Positions 1 to 9,940 are shown, counted from the stretch's first letter. The stretch is DNA of 64,000 bases from Brachynemurus nebulosus (GCA_035578155.1 JAPWDM010000008.1:25692598-25756597), one strand, 5' to 3'. Translations and numbers: made by a program. The notes: generated by a model not told the origin, from the sequence alone.

Positions 1-181
1 CATTTAAAGAGTTAAATTGTAATGCTTAGGTACTTTGTTGTCACTTGATTTGATGTTCAAAGTTCGCGCCAAAACTATGGTACGTATGGTTGTATCTAGC
101 TGCACAACTACAGTTTGAACCGTTTGAACAGTTTGTCGTTAGTGTCATATAAATCAAATACCAGACGCGCCATGTATTAAC

Positions 182-466
182 ATGGATAATTTGTATTCAG
201 AAGTAAAAATAATTAATGAATTGCTTGCAAAATTAATTAATTATACAGATTTTAAAGATATTTCTACTGCAAAAAAATGAACGCTGCGACAGTTTTCCAA
301 ATACGCATAAAATAACTGCCCATCTTTTGTCAGTTTTTGTCTATTCCTGCTACTCCAGCATTCATAGAAAGAATATTTTCAATAATTAATATTAAATGGC
401 GTGAGAAAAGAAACAAGGCGTCCCTTAATAAAAAATTAATTACTGATAGATATTTATATTAATTTA
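182..466 (+). pseudogene. hAT-family transposase C-terminal relic
   Basis: Conceptual translation gives a broken piece of a hAT transposase. The 5' part (182-281) is a short open stretch starting MDNLYSEV. After a shift near the A-run at 273-280, a second frame carries the hAT dimerisation signature, with the residues PATPAFIERIFSIIN at about 345-390 followed by KWREKRNKASL and a stop at 461-466. The hAT family is known for a conserved A-F-x-E-R-x-F-S block in this C-terminal dimerisation region. The fragment has one frameshift and an in-frame TAA near 312, and nothing upstream in the window extends it. It is a dead fossil; the rest of the element lies off the window or is gone. Confidence 0.6.
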
Positions 467-715
467 GATATAGATTGTAAGAATGCCTTAAATGTTTTAA
501 AGAAGACAAATATCTAATAACATAGCTAAGACCAACAAAAAATACTAACAGAAAAATAAATCATCAAAAATTTAATGAGTACTTTTTTTTCTAACTATAC
601 TTTTTGTTAAAAAAACCGATAATTACTTTATTTGCCTTAAAAAAGGTGATAACCCTAATTGAGAATGGCGGTAAAAAAATGATGGAAGGAGTCAAAACGA
701 TGCAATGTTATTGTG

Positions 716-783
<68 letters not shown>
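467..783. repeat. AT-rich spacer ending in (AT)n microsatellite
   Basis: No gene is visible in 467-718. From about 719 to 783 the sequence is a pure (TA)n tract, and the gypsy element begins at 784 inside it. The tract resumes at 8294 after the element, so one microsatellite was split by the insertion. The bases ATAT at 780-783 and 8294-8297 fit the 4-bp target duplication. Confidence 0.85.
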
Positions 784-787
<4 letters not shown>

Positions 788-1159
788 ACATCCTGTACAA
801 TATGGACATCCTATATATAAAATAATTGCTTATTTTGCTAATCCATATCTATATTTTAATTGTTATCTTATAAAATGCTAATTTTGCACAATCTTTAATT
901 TCATTGTTTTAATTATAATTTTGATACATTGTAATAATTTAAAATATCATGTTTCTTTCCTGGAACCGCCAACTCTGAGTGATTATTCTAGAACAATCAT
1001 AAAAAGATATAAATAGAGGAATCTCACAAAAGAAATCAGTCTTGTTGCGTCAATTTAAAGATATTGGATCACTCCGTGTTGGTACAAAAGCATATTGTAC
1101 TTTAATTTGGGATAATAAAATTTTTTAAAAACTCAAATTATCATCTCGATAATTTAACT
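784..1159 (+). repeat. 5' LTR
   Basis: Direct repeat partner of 7918-8293 with no mismatch found by eye. It contains a canonical core promoter: TATAAATAG at 1008-1016 and an initiator TCAGT at 1036-1040, with the TATA T 30 bases before the initiator A at 1038. The likely U3/R border is therefore at 1038. A polyadenylation signal AATAAA lies at 1114-1119. The last base may be shared with the primer binding site. Confidence 0.92.
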
Positions 1160-1169
1160 GGCGCAGTCG
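1159..1169 (+). other. primer binding site, tRNA-Ser type
   Basis: TGGCGCAGTCG directly follows the 5' LTR. It is complementary to a tRNA 3' end CGACTGCGCCA, the acceptor end expected of insect tRNA-Ser. Errantiviruses such as 17.6 and 297 are known to use tRNA-Ser. The primer identity is inferred from the acceptor stem only. Confidence 0.8.
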
Positions 1170-1245
1170 TGCGGATTTTTAACGCGTATTAAAAAGTCGT
1201 ATAAGTGGTTAAACTCGCGAAAACGCATTTTAAAAGAATATTAAA

Positions 1246-1433
1246 GTGCAATTTTCGAAGCTGAAAAGAATATTTGGCTTTGGAGGGTTTCCCGAATCTA
1301 TGACAGTGCGCGGAGAATCCAGAACCTACAACCAACCACTCCAGAATACGGGACGAGAGGACATCGCCCACCAGCAGTTCCTTGGTGAAAGCACATCATC
1401 GAGAGGACCAATGGTTGCATTATTCTGGCTCAT
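1246..1433 (+). other. leader ORF ending at a splice donor (probable env 5' exon)
   Basis: An ATG-started frame opens at 1246 and runs to a consensus donor, AT|GTAAGT, cut after 1433. A second in-frame ATG at 1411 begins a short hydrophobic run just before the donor. An acceptor AG at 6377-6378 near the end of pol would join this frame to the env frame with phase kept: two leftover bases before the donor and one base before the next env codon. Known errantiviruses make Env from a spliced subgenomic RNA. The exon could supply the start codon and part of a signal peptide that env lacks. Inferred from sequence only. Confidence 0.55.
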
Positions 1434-1474
1434 GTAAGTCGATTTTCTTGCAATTTTTATTCATTGGAAATTAA

Positions 1475-2869
1475 ATGCCTACATTTCCTAAACCAAAACT
1501 ATCCCTTACACGTAGCGATCCTTATCCACGCAACATTTCTCACGATATTACTAACGCCGCTGCAAACGGAAGTAATATTGATTCTGCTAGTTATTCGTCA
1601 GGGAATACGACGAGTAATATTAGCGAAAACTTAGCTTTAGGAAACAGTACCACTAATTTAAATATTTCAAATCGAACAAATAATTCTAATTTAGTTAATA
1701 ATTCAAATAATACAATGGCAACGCCAACAGATATTTTTAATGCATTACGAATTCCCGACGCAATCAAAGATTTGCCCAATTTTGATGGTAATACACGATT
1801 ATTATACGATTTTATTAATAATGTCGAGGAAATTTTATGTTTAATTCCCGATGTAAATGGTACTAGTTACGGAAAATTATTGCTTAGAGCCATACGTAAT
1901 AAAATTACTGGTCAAGCAAACGAAATTTTAAATATGTATGGGACCCCTATCGATTGGACCCAAATAAGAACAAATTTAATAACTCATTATTCTGATAAAC
2001 GTAACGAAACGAGCTTAATTAAAGATTTACACAATTTAAAACAAAATAATCAAACGGTTGAAGCTTTTTATAGCAATGTAATTGAAATATTGTCCACAAT
2101 TTCAAATCATGTTAAGATTCATGAAAACAACAATGATGTTAAACAATCAAAAATAAATTTATATAATGAAATGTGTTTAAATGTTTTCTTATCAGGCTTG
2201 AAAGAACCTTTAGGGTCAACAATCAGAGCGATGAAACCAAATACATTAGCGGAAGCTTTTGCATTTTGTATCAAAGAACAAAACATTTATTATACCAAAT
2301 CTCAAAACATACAGAACACAAACATCAATAAACACAAGCCAATTACACATGTAAATAGTAATAATAATAATTACAACACTCGTACACACTCTAATCAAAG
2401 TCACGTAGGTGTACAACAGATGCAGTTTAGACCGCGTTATCAACAACAGCCATTTAATAGAATTCAAACACAACAGACACCGTACAGACCATTTCAGATA
2501 AGGCCCGTAAATAATTCATTTCAACAAACTAATTCAAAAATTAATACCCAACAAATAAAACGATTTAGACCTGAACCTATGGAACTTGGAAGTAGTAGAA
2601 TAAATATTAGACCTCAACCTTCTACCTCACAACCCCATAATAACCAAAACCGTACATTTGCACCCTCATCTCGACCTACATTTACAAGTGAAGAATTATT
2701 TAATAACGAAAATTATGAAAACTTAGATCAATACGAAATTACTGAAAATATTTCTGACGAAAATTTTATTTCTGACGATTATAACGAAAACGATACAAAT
2801 TTAATTAGTGAACATGAAATTGACGATTCAAATTTTCAACTTGCTTGGAACAACAATTCGGTTACTTAG
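1475..2869 (+). CDS. gag: Gag polyprotein
   Basis: 464-residue structural polyprotein of the gypsy element, which would form the cytoplasmic particle and bind genomic RNA. The N-terminal ~90 residues are Ser/Asn/Thr-rich. Residues about 95-270 form a retrotransposon-gag-like helical domain (FDGNTRLLYDFINNVEEI near its start). The C-terminus is rich in Asn, Gln, Arg and Pro and then acidic. No CCHC zinc knuckle is visible, which is usual for errantivirus Gag; the Arg-rich stretch near residues 310-390 could take over RNA binding. ATG at 1475 is the first in frame. The ORF overlaps pol, which lies in the -1 frame, so Gag-Pol needs a frameshift. Confidence 0.9.
   Translation: MPTFPKPKLSLTRSDPYPRNISHDITNAAANGSNIDSASYSSGNTTSNISENLALGNSTTNLNISNRTNNSNLVNNSNNTMATPTDIFNALRIPDAIKDLPNFDGNTRLLYDFINNVEEILCLIPDVNGTSYGKLLLRAIRNKITGQANEILNMYGTPIDWTQIRTNLITHYSDKRNETSLIKDLHNLKQNNQTVEAFYSNVIEILSTISNHVKIHENNNDVKQSKINLYNEMCLNVFLSGLKEPLGSTIRAMKPNTLAEAFAFCIKEQNIYYTKSQNIQNTNINKHKPITHVNSNNNNYNTRTHSNQSHVGVQQMQFRPRYQQQPFNRIQTQQTPYRPFQIRPVNNSFQQTNSKINTQQIKRFRPEPMELGSSRINIRPQPSTSQPHNNQNRTFAPSSRPTFTSEELFNNENYENLDQYEITENISDENFISDDYNENDTNLISEHEIDDSNFQLAWNNNSVT
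2830..2836 (+). promoter_or_regulatory. -1 ribosomal frameshift slippery heptamer
   Basis: In the gag frame the sequence reads A AAT TTT, which satisfies X XXY YYZ. Slipping back one base here enters the pol frame directly, 33 bases before the gag stop. Pol has no ATG near its start, which fits translation only as a Gag-Pol fusion. No downstream pseudoknot was modelled. Confidence 0.65.
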
Positions 2870-5800
2870 ATCTTAATAGTCATGGTAACACACTCCCTTA
2901 CATTCATATTAAATCCCCTACAGGCAAAAATTTAAAGTTTTTGGTCGATACTGGCGCCTCAAATTCATTTTTGAGTCCGGAACATGTTAATATAAACCAC
3001 ACTACAACAATTGAACCGATTGAAATTAAAGCAGTTCTTAACACTTACTATTTAGATAAGAAAATAACTATACCAATGTTTAAAGAATTTAATCAACCTA
3101 ACGACACATTAGACTTTTTAATATTTAAATTTCACCAATACTTTGATGGTTTAATAGGACTTGACACTTTACGAAAAATTAATGCAAACATTGATATTAA
3201 TAATAAGTTATTAAAAACAAAAAATTCTAAATTAAAACTCTTATCAAAACCAAATTTTATGTCTGGTAAATATCTTACAGAACCTTTTTCAAAAACTTTA
3301 GTAAAATTACCTATTGACATACAATCAGGCGAATTTATTTTAAAAAATACTTACATAGAAAATAAATTTTTAATTCCAGAAGGTATTTATTCAGCAAATG
3401 ATTGGCATTTTGTCTGTCCAGTAATTAATTTAACTAATAAAAAACAATTATTATTCGTAGAACAACCGCTTAAAGCTGAAATCTTGAATCACGAATTAAT
3501 ACAGTTTAAAGAAAATCAAATCAGGCCGCAATCTCAAAATTCAAATAATAGAATAGACAATTTAATTAGAGTAGATCACCTTAATAAGGAAGAAAAACAA
3601 AAAATAATTAATTTGTGTAGACAATACGATGACATCTTCCATCAGGAAGGACAGGACTTAAGTTATACTAACGAAATTAAACACCACATAAACACGAAAG
3701 ATGACATTCCCATATATACTAAATCTTACCGATACCCTCAAATCCATAAAGAAGAGATACGAAAGCAAATTGACAGTCTTTTAAAACAAGGAATAATTAG
3801 ACCGAGTTATTCACCTTGGTCTTCACCTATATGGATCGTTCCTAAAAAGACCGACGCTAGTGGCAAAAAGAAATGGCGACTTGTAGTAGACTATAGACGG
3901 TTAAATGAAAAAACTATTGACGACAAATATCCCCTACCAAATATTACAGACATTTTAGACAAATTAGGACGTTGTATGTATTTTACTACTTTAGATCTGG
4001 CAAGTGGATTTCACCAAATTGAAGTTCATTCTAAAGACATCCCTAAGACCGCATTTTCTGTTGACAATGGACACTACGAATACCTTAGAATGCCATTTGG
4101 ATTAAAAAATGCTCCGTCCACGTTCCAAAGAGTAATGGATAACGTTTTGCGCGATTTACAAGGAACAGTCTGTCTCGTATACATGGACGATATTATTGTC
4201 TTTTCAACCTCACTAGATGAACACATTACTAATTTACAAAAAGTATTTGACAAACTTCGCAATGCTAACCTCAAAATTCAACTTGACAAAAGCGAATTTC
4301 TACACAAGGAAGTCGCATTCCTTGGTCATATAGTATCCTCGGAAGGAGTAAAACCAAATCCGGATAAAATAAAAGCAATTCTAAATTTTCCTTTACCAAA
4401 AACACCCAAAGAAATCAAGAGCTTTCTTGGACTTCTCGGATATTATCGTAAATTCATTAAGGACTTTGCAAAAATTACAAAACCTCTTACACAATGTCTC
4501 CGAAAGGGAGAAGAAATTAAAATAACCCCCGAATACATTCAGACATTTGAAACGTGCAAAAAATTATTGACTGACGAACCCGTATTAGCTTATCCCGACT
4601 TTGAAAAAGAATTTAACTTGACTACTGACGCAAGTAACATTGCAATTGGCGCAATATTATCACAGGGACCCATTGGAAAAGATAGACCGATATGTTATGC
4701 TAGCCGTACGCTTACTAAAAGTGAACAAAATTATAGCACGATTGAGAAGGAACTTTTAGCTATTGTTTGGGCTACTAAATATTTCCGTCCATACCTTTTC
4801 GGTCGAAAATTTAAAATAATAACTGACCATAAACCCCTTACTTGGTTAATGTCACTTAAAGATCCGAATAGCAAATTAGTCAGATGGCGTCTCAAACTCG
4901 AGGAATTTGATTATACTATTATCCATAAATCTGGAAAAAGCAATACCAATGCAGACGCACTTTCCCGTGTCATAATTCCCGAACTTAACGTAAACGAAAC
5001 TAACAGTAACACATCTACTCACGTAACTCAACACACGACAGATTCGAACACTGTCCACAGTGCAGACGAAGACGATACTTCATACATTAGAATTTCCGAA
5101 AATCCATTAAACGATTTTGGACAACAAGTTATTCTTGAAAAAAGACTTAAAATGGCGCATAGGAAATCAAAAATCCTTTTTAGAACAAAAAAACGACAAA
5201 CATTCCAAATTCCTGACAACAATGACGAAATTTTTATTGAAATCTTTAGACAATTTATACCAACAAAAAAATTCGTTGCCGTATACTGTACTGATGACGA
5301 ACTATTTAATAAATTTCAAGAAATATATCATCAATACTTCTCTCAGGGCCGTCAATTTAAAATTGTTAGGTGTACCAAATTTTTGGAAGACGTTGAAGAC
5401 GACGAAGAACAAGACCGTATTATTAGTGACTACCATAAATCCAGTAATCACCGCGGAATCAATGAAACACTTGCACACCTTAAAAGAACATATTATTTTC
5501 CAAATTTAAAAAGTAAAATTACGTATTACATAAATAATTGTAAAATTTGCCAAGAAAACAAACACGATCGTAGACCACCGAAACAAAAATTTCAATTAAC
5601 ACAAACTCCAAAACAACCTCTCGAAATTGCTCATGCAGATATATTCTTTGTTGATAAATTAATGATATTTACAATAATTGATAAATTTTCAAAATTTGCT
5701 CAAGGTTATATTTTACCAAGTAGAAATAGCATTCATTTAATTGAAGCTTTTTCAAAATTTATTGCTTCATACGGTAGACCCACCATGCTTACAGTTGACT

Positions 5801-6441
5801 CTGATAGAGGATTTGATTCAATTAGGTTTAGACAATTTTGTAACCGTTACAACATACAGTTACACATGACATCTGTAAGAAGTTCAAATTCGAATTCCCC
5901 AATTGAACGTTTCCATTCAACCCTATTAGAAACTTATAGATTAATTCATAATGATCCTGAAAATAAAGAAATGATACCGGAACAAAAATTAATAACAGCT
6001 ATATTTACTTATAATAATTCCATTCATTCAACCACAAAACATACACCATTCGAATTATTCTTTGGCCGTAAATACGATATTAGTTTAAAACCTAATAGAA
6101 ATGACATTAACGGAAAACGACAAGAACTATTTGACAAAGTATACGACCATGTACAAAGGAAGAAACATGAAAAAATAATTAAACTAAACATTAATAGAGA
6201 CGAACCATTAGCCTACACACCCGGTACTAACGCTTATCTCACTGAAAATCCACATAATAACAAAATTCATTCAAAATTTAAACAAATTAAAGTAAGTAAG
6301 GACAATAGAGTTACAATTTTAGACAATAAAAATAGGAAATTAAATAAACAAAAATTAAAACGACCACTCAAATTACAGGACGATGTTAACGATGACGATA
6401 GCGAAAATAGAGACCCTAGGCCAGGCCCGAGTTATCAATAA
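2836..6441 (+). CDS. pol: Pol polyprotein: protease, reverse transcriptase, RNase H, integrase
   Basis: About 1,202 residues in the -1 frame relative to gag. Numbering from the slip site, the aspartic protease has D-T-G-A-S at residues 38-42. The reverse transcriptase runs about 290-560 and has Y-M-D-D at 449-452. RNase H follows, with TTDAS near 596-600 and TDHKPLTWL further on. The integrase has an H2C2 zinc region near 865-910 (NHRGINETLAHL, CKICQ) and the DDE triad at about D935, D988 and E1024, the standard D,D35E spacing. All catalytic residues are present and the frame is uninterrupted. The end overlaps env by 59 bases and contains the predicted env splice acceptor. The element is likely competent for reverse transcription and integration. 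Confidence 0.94.
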   Translation, partial: STCLEQQFGYLDLNSHGNTLPYIHIKSPTGKNLKFLVDTGASNSFLSPEHVNINHTTTIEPIEIKAVLNTYYLDKKITIPMFKEFNQPNDTLDFLIFKFHQYFDGLIGLDTLRKINANIDINNKLLKTKNSKLKLLSKPNFMSGKYLTEPFSKTLVKLPIDIQSGEFILKNTYIENKFLIPEGIYSANDWHFVCPVINLTNKKQLLFVEQPLKAEILNHELIQFKENQIRPQSQNSNNRIDNLIRVDHLNKEEKQKIINLCRQYDDIFHQEGQDLSYTNEIKHHINTKDDIPIYTKSYRYPQIHKEEIRKQIDSLLKQGIIRPSYSPWSSPIWIVPKKTDASGKKKWRLVVDYRRLNEKTIDDKYPLPNITDILDKLGRCMYFTTLDLASGFHQIEVHSKDIPKTAFSVDNGHYEYLRMPFGLKNAPSTFQRVMDNVLRDLQGTVCLVYMDDIIVFSTSLDEHITNLQKVFDKLRNANLKIQLDKSEFLHKEVAFLGHIVSSEGVKPNPDKIKAILNFPLPKTPKEIKSFLGLLGYYRKFIKDFAKITKPLTQCLRKGEEIKITPEYIQTFETCKKLLTDEPVLAYPDFEKEFNLTTDASNIAIGAILSQGPIGKDRPICYASRTLTKSEQNYSTIEKELLAIVWATKYFRPYLFGRKFKIITDHKPLTWLMSLKDPNSKLVRWRLKLEEFDYTIIHKSGKSNTNADALSRVIIPELNVNETNSNTSTHVTQHTTDSNTVHSADEDDTSYIRISENPLNDFGQQVILEKRLKMAHRKSKILFRTKKRQTFQIPDNNDEIFIEIFRQFIPTKKFVAVYCTDDELFNKFQEIYHQYFSQGRQFKIVRCTKFLEDVEDDEEQDRIISDYHKSSNHRGINETLAHLKRTYYFPNLKSKITYYINNCKICQENKHDRRPPKQKFQLTQTPKQPLEIAHADIFFVDKLMIFTIIDKFSKFAQGYILPSRNSIHLIEAFSKFIASYGRPTMLTVDSDRGFDSIRFRQFCNRYNIQLHMTSVRSSNSNSPIERFHSTLLETYRLIHNDPENKEMIPEQKLITAIFTYNNSIHSTTKHTPFELFFGRKYDISLKPNRNDINGKRQELFDKVYDHVQRKKHEKIIKLNINRDEPLAYTPGTNAYLTENPHNNKIHSKFKQIKVSKDNRVTILDNKNRKLNKQKLKRPLKLQDDVNDDDSENRDPRPGPSYQ

Positions 6442-7909
6442 CTTCGACCACTACATTCATATTATTAACTTAGAAAATTATAAAGAAAATTTAAGTAACA
6501 TAAAGAAATCAATTAATATTATTTCACAAAAATTCCCCAACAAAGAATTTGAGGATGTACTGCGTTTAAAATTTCAAGAATTAAATAAAAATCTTCAGAT
6601 CCTCCTACCAAGAAAAATAGTAAAGAGGGGCTTGATCGATGCAATGGGAACGCTTATCAAACAAATTACAGGTAATATGGACCATAACGACGCTTTGGAA
6701 ATAAATAAACATATTGAAACATTAAAATTAAATCAAAATAATATAGTTACTCAATTAAACACACAAGTTAGCATAAATTCACAGATGATCGCACGATTTG
6801 AAAACATTACAAAACACATAAATAATCAACAAATTACAATCAATAATTATTTGCAATCATTATCGAAAAATATCGATTCAAAAGAAAAATATGATTTCAA
6901 ATTTGTACAATATTTATATAGAATAAATTTTAATATGGGAATACTTAATGAACATATTAAAGAAATAATACAAGCAGTAAATTTGGCAAAACTTAACATA
7001 ATAGCAGGACCAATTCTACTCCCAAACGAATTAAAATATGCGTATAAATCCTTAACCAAACAGGGAATACCTATAAGATCCTATGAACAAGTCTATGAAT
7101 TCCTTAAATTACAAGCATACTACAATGATACTAACATAATTTTCAATATAAAAATACCAAATTTCTATCCTGATACCTATCGGTTAAACCATTTAGAATC
7201 CTTACCAAATAAAAACTTAAAATCCATAAAATTCCTTAAACCCTATACGGTTTCCAATGAGTATGAATTGTATGAGATTGACACAGAGTGTCCCAGAATA
7301 GAGAACATCTACATATGCCAGTTCAAGAACAAGGGAACCAAGTTGAAAAATTCAAAGTGCCTGGGAAGCCTGCTACTTAACCAGCCATCAACATGCGACT
7401 ACGAGGACTTCAACAATATCACGGAAATCAAACAAATTTACAATAATCATATCATCATTAAAAATTCATTCGATACGAACATCAGTTCAACGTGCGGTAT
7501 CACCAATCGAAAAATTATGGGAACTATCCTGATTTACTTCGAAAATTGTTCCGTTACCATTAATGGAGTAGCATACGAAAATATAATACAAAACACCGAA
7601 AAATTATATCTACTGCCTACATACAATCTTCCAGTCAAGACGTCGAACATTCAAGAAAAATTGGACTTAGCCAAATTAAGAAACTTTCATTTGGAAAATC
7701 GGCAGAAGATTGAATTACTGCAATATCATAACAACGTTCATACACCGGCAACTTACCTCATGGTTTTGGCAACCATAGCAATCATCATTGGGTTAATAAT
7801 CCACTACATTAAGAAGAATAAAGAAGAGAATCCGGCAATCCAAGTAAACTACGAACCCACAGCGCCGTCCAGAAAAGTGAAACTTCTATGGCCACCGCTT
7901 CAATCTTAG
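6383..7909 (+). CDS. env: Env, baculovirus F-like fusion glycoprotein of an errantivirus
   Basis: 508 residues from the first ATG in this frame. A basic cleavage site ends at K-R, residues 81-82, followed by GLIDAMGTLIKQITGNMD. This is the arrangement known for insect errantivirus Env and baculovirus F proteins: furin-type cleavage, then a fusion-peptide region. A long helical, Asn-rich ectodomain follows, then Cys-containing segments. A hydrophobic membrane span lies at about 455-473 (VLATIAIIIGLII), with a short basic tail. No signal peptide is visible at this ATG, so the true N-terminus probably comes from the leader exon through splicing. The ORF is intact. It ends at the polypurine tract. 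Confidence 0.88.
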   Translation: MLTMTIAKIETLGQARVINNFDHYIHIINLENYKENLSNIKKSINIISQKFPNKEFEDVLRLKFQELNKNLQILLPRKIVKRGLIDAMGTLIKQITGNMDHNDALEINKHIETLKLNQNNIVTQLNTQVSINSQMIARFENITKHINNQQITINNYLQSLSKNIDSKEKYDFKFVQYLYRINFNMGILNEHIKEIIQAVNLAKLNIIAGPILLPNELKYAYKSLTKQGIPIRSYEQVYEFLKLQAYYNDTNIIFNIKIPNFYPDTYRLNHLESLPNKNLKSIKFLKPYTVSNEYELYEIDTECPRIENIYICQFKNKGTKLKNSKCLGSLLLNQPSTCDYEDFNNITEIKQIYNNHIIIKNSFDTNISSTCGITNRKIMGTILIYFENCSVTINGVAYENIIQNTEKLYLLPTYNLPVKTSNIQEKLDLAKLRNFHLENRQKIELLQYHNNVHTPATYLMVLATIAIIIGLIIHYIKKNKEENPAIQVNYEPTAPSRKVKLLWPPLQS

Positions 7910-7917
7910 GAGGGAGG
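7908..7917 (+). other. polypurine tract
   Basis: AGGAGGGAGG lies immediately before the 3' LTR and partly overlaps the env stop codon. This is the expected plus-strand primer site. Confidence 0.85.
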
Positions 7918-8288
7918 AGTAACATCCTGTACAATATGGACATCCTATATATAAAATAATTGCTTATTTTGCTAATCCATATCTATATTTTAATTGTTAT
8001 CTTATAAAATGCTAATTTTGCACAATCTTTAATTTCATTGTTTTAATTATAATTTTGATACATTGTAATAATTTAAAATATCATGTTTCTTTCCTGGAAC
8101 CGCCAACTCTGAGTGATTATTCTAGAACAATCATAAAAAGATATAAATAGAGGAATCTCACAAAAGAAATCAGTCTTGTTGCGTCAATTTAAAGATATTG
8201 GATCACTCCGTGTTGGTACAAAAGCATATTGTACTTTAATTTGGGATAATAAAATTTTTTAAAAACTCAAATTATCATCTCGATAATT

Positions 8289-8293
<5 letters not shown>
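7918..8293 (+). repeat. 3' LTR
   Basis: Identical by eye to 784-1159, including TATA, initiator and AATAAA. It is followed directly by ATATAT, which continues the interrupted microsatellite. Confidence 0.92.

Positions 8294-8381
<88 letters not shown>
8294..8381. repeat. (AT)n microsatellite, right part of the split target
   Basis: Pure TA repeat after the 3' LTR, continuous with the tract at 719-783 if the element is removed. Confidence 0.9.
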
Positions 8382-8386
<5 letters not shown>

Positions 8387-8620
8387 CACAGCGCATGATA
8401 GTTGGTTGATCATGTGATATGTGAGTGTGCTGATAGAAAATTTTCGAACTAATTATAAATTCATATATGCATGAACGATTAATGTTGTTTTCTTACTCAT
8501 TTCCATGGTCATATGTTCATATTTCATCACATTGAAATATGTATATCCTTTATGAAATGAACAAAAAGAAAGTGAAGGAAAAGCGTATGAATAGAGTTTC
8601 TACTGCGGTGGTGATAGTAG
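8382..8620. other. non-coding spacer
   Basis: AT-rich single-copy-looking DNA with no supportable gene. Confidence 0.5.
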
Positions 8621-8842
8621 CGGCGGTGGTGGTGGGGGCTGAGGCTGCGGAAGCTGAAGCTGTGGCGGCTGAGACTGCGGAAGCTGAGGCTGTGGCGGCT
8701 GAGACTGCGGAAGCTGAGGCTGTGGCGGCTGAGGCTGCGGAGACTGTGGCTTCGGAGGCTGCGGTGGCTGAGGCTACGGCTGCGGAAGCTGAGGGTGCGG
8801 CGGCTGAGGCGGCGGTTTCGGCGGTGGCGGTAATGGTGGGTG
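8621..8842. repeat. G-rich minisatellite, ~30-bp unit
   Basis: The plus strand is strongly G-rich in an otherwise AT-rich region. A ~30-bp unit of the type GAGGCTGTGGCGGCTGAGAC recurs about three times, with degenerate GGCTGNGG-like units on each side. Several frames stay open: Ala/Glu-rich on plus, Ala/Ser-rich or Pro/Gln-rich (PPQPQLPQSQ) on minus. That is the behaviour of a short tandem repeat rather than proof of a gene. No splice or promoter context was found. The minus-strand Pro/Gln frame is the best coding candidate but contains a stop. Confidence 0.7.
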
Positions 8843-9160
8843 TCTTAAGAGTTTCTGTCAACAATCAAACTCTGATAACAATTGCAAATCACTTACAATA
8901 CAAATGTGCTGTTTAAATATTTTTAAATATACTTTACAAAAAGAATATTACTAAGCAATTAAAAACTCACATTTTTAAAATTTGTCGGTAAATATAAATA
9001 CAATACATATTTTTGTAGTACAGAAATATTTATGAACTGCATAAAAATTACGTATTTTAAAAATTGTACCCTAAAACTATTCTATTGTTTAAGAGTTTTT
9101 ATCAAGAATCAAACTCTTACAACAATTGCAAATCAGTTACAATACAAGTGTGTTGTTTAC
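8840..9160. repeat. pair of ~75-bp direct repeats
   Basis: 8840-8917 and 9083-9160 are diverged copies of one sequence; both contain AATCAAACTCT and AACAATTGCAAATCA. They are separated by ~165 bp of AT-rich DNA. They look like remnants of a local duplication or of an unclassified repeat. Confidence 0.6.
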
Positions 9161-9688
9161 CTAAACATCTGACTTGTTCTGATGTAAAATGATTGTTGAT
9201 ATATGTAGCTACGCTATATTAGCTACACTACGTACCGATATAGTGGCCAAGAAGTACTTTCATTTATTATAAAAGTTGAAGTGTTTATGTTTGTCTTTGC
9301 ACTTATGTAATTTCTTGGTTAATTAAAATTCATATATTAAAATTCATATCGTTCATTATAATTACTTGTTTTATGAATGTTAATTTTTATTACTTAAACA
9401 AGTGGTTTTTTAACAACAACAACTGTATATGTATGACCACCGTGGCGCGACATTCACTAAACTGTGTTACGAGGTCATCACCATTCATACTATACTCAAT
9501 ATATGTATTATGTTGTTTTGTTACGCCTTTATTATACAATGTTAGCAAGTTTTCGGAATTTTTATAATAAGTTGAAAGTACTTGACCGAATTTTATAAAA
9601 TAATCTTAATTACTAATGTGTTTTTTAATTGAATGGCAAAAATTTTTCTATTTCATTAAATATTCATGTTGAAATTTTTATAGCAAAT

Positions 9689-9767
<79 letters not shown>

Positions 9768-9940
9768 CCGATTTTACAAATTTTATTAATTACAAATCTT
9801 AAGTACAAATAATTATTCACATTTTTTATCGTTGCATTTTTTTTATAAAATATTTTACGGTGACATTATTCTTATGATTTACAATTAAAATTAAAAGCAC
9901 ACATCTAAAGTGACCGTTTTTTTAAGGTAACGTAAATTAA
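9161..9940. other. non-coding spacer with (AT)n at 9692-9765
   Basis: No gene can be supported. Homopolymer-rich sequence surrounds a pure (AT)n tract. The short frame at 9373-9567 has no recognisable features. Confidence 0.6.

Larger units (their letters stand above)
784..8293 (+). mobile_element. complete errantivirus-like Ty3/gypsy endogenous retrovirus
   Basis: A full-length element of about 7.5 kb: 5' LTR, serine-tRNA-type primer site, leader with a splice donor, gag, pol, env, polypurine tract and 3' LTR. LTRs begin AGTAAC and end TTAACT, as in insect errantiviruses, which are known to insert at alternating TA-type targets with 4-bp duplications; that is what flanks it here. The two LTRs show no difference by eye over about 376 bp, and all three ORFs are open, so the insertion is recent and may be active. 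Env makes it a potential insect endogenous retrovirus rather than a simple retrotransposon. Confidence 0.93.

Noticed and set aside
8539..8916. 125-aa Ala/Glu-rich ORF and its antisense 104-aa Ala/Ser ORF as genes
   Set aside because: Both come from the tandem repeat at 8621-8842, which is open in several frames. There is no promoter, splice or homology support.
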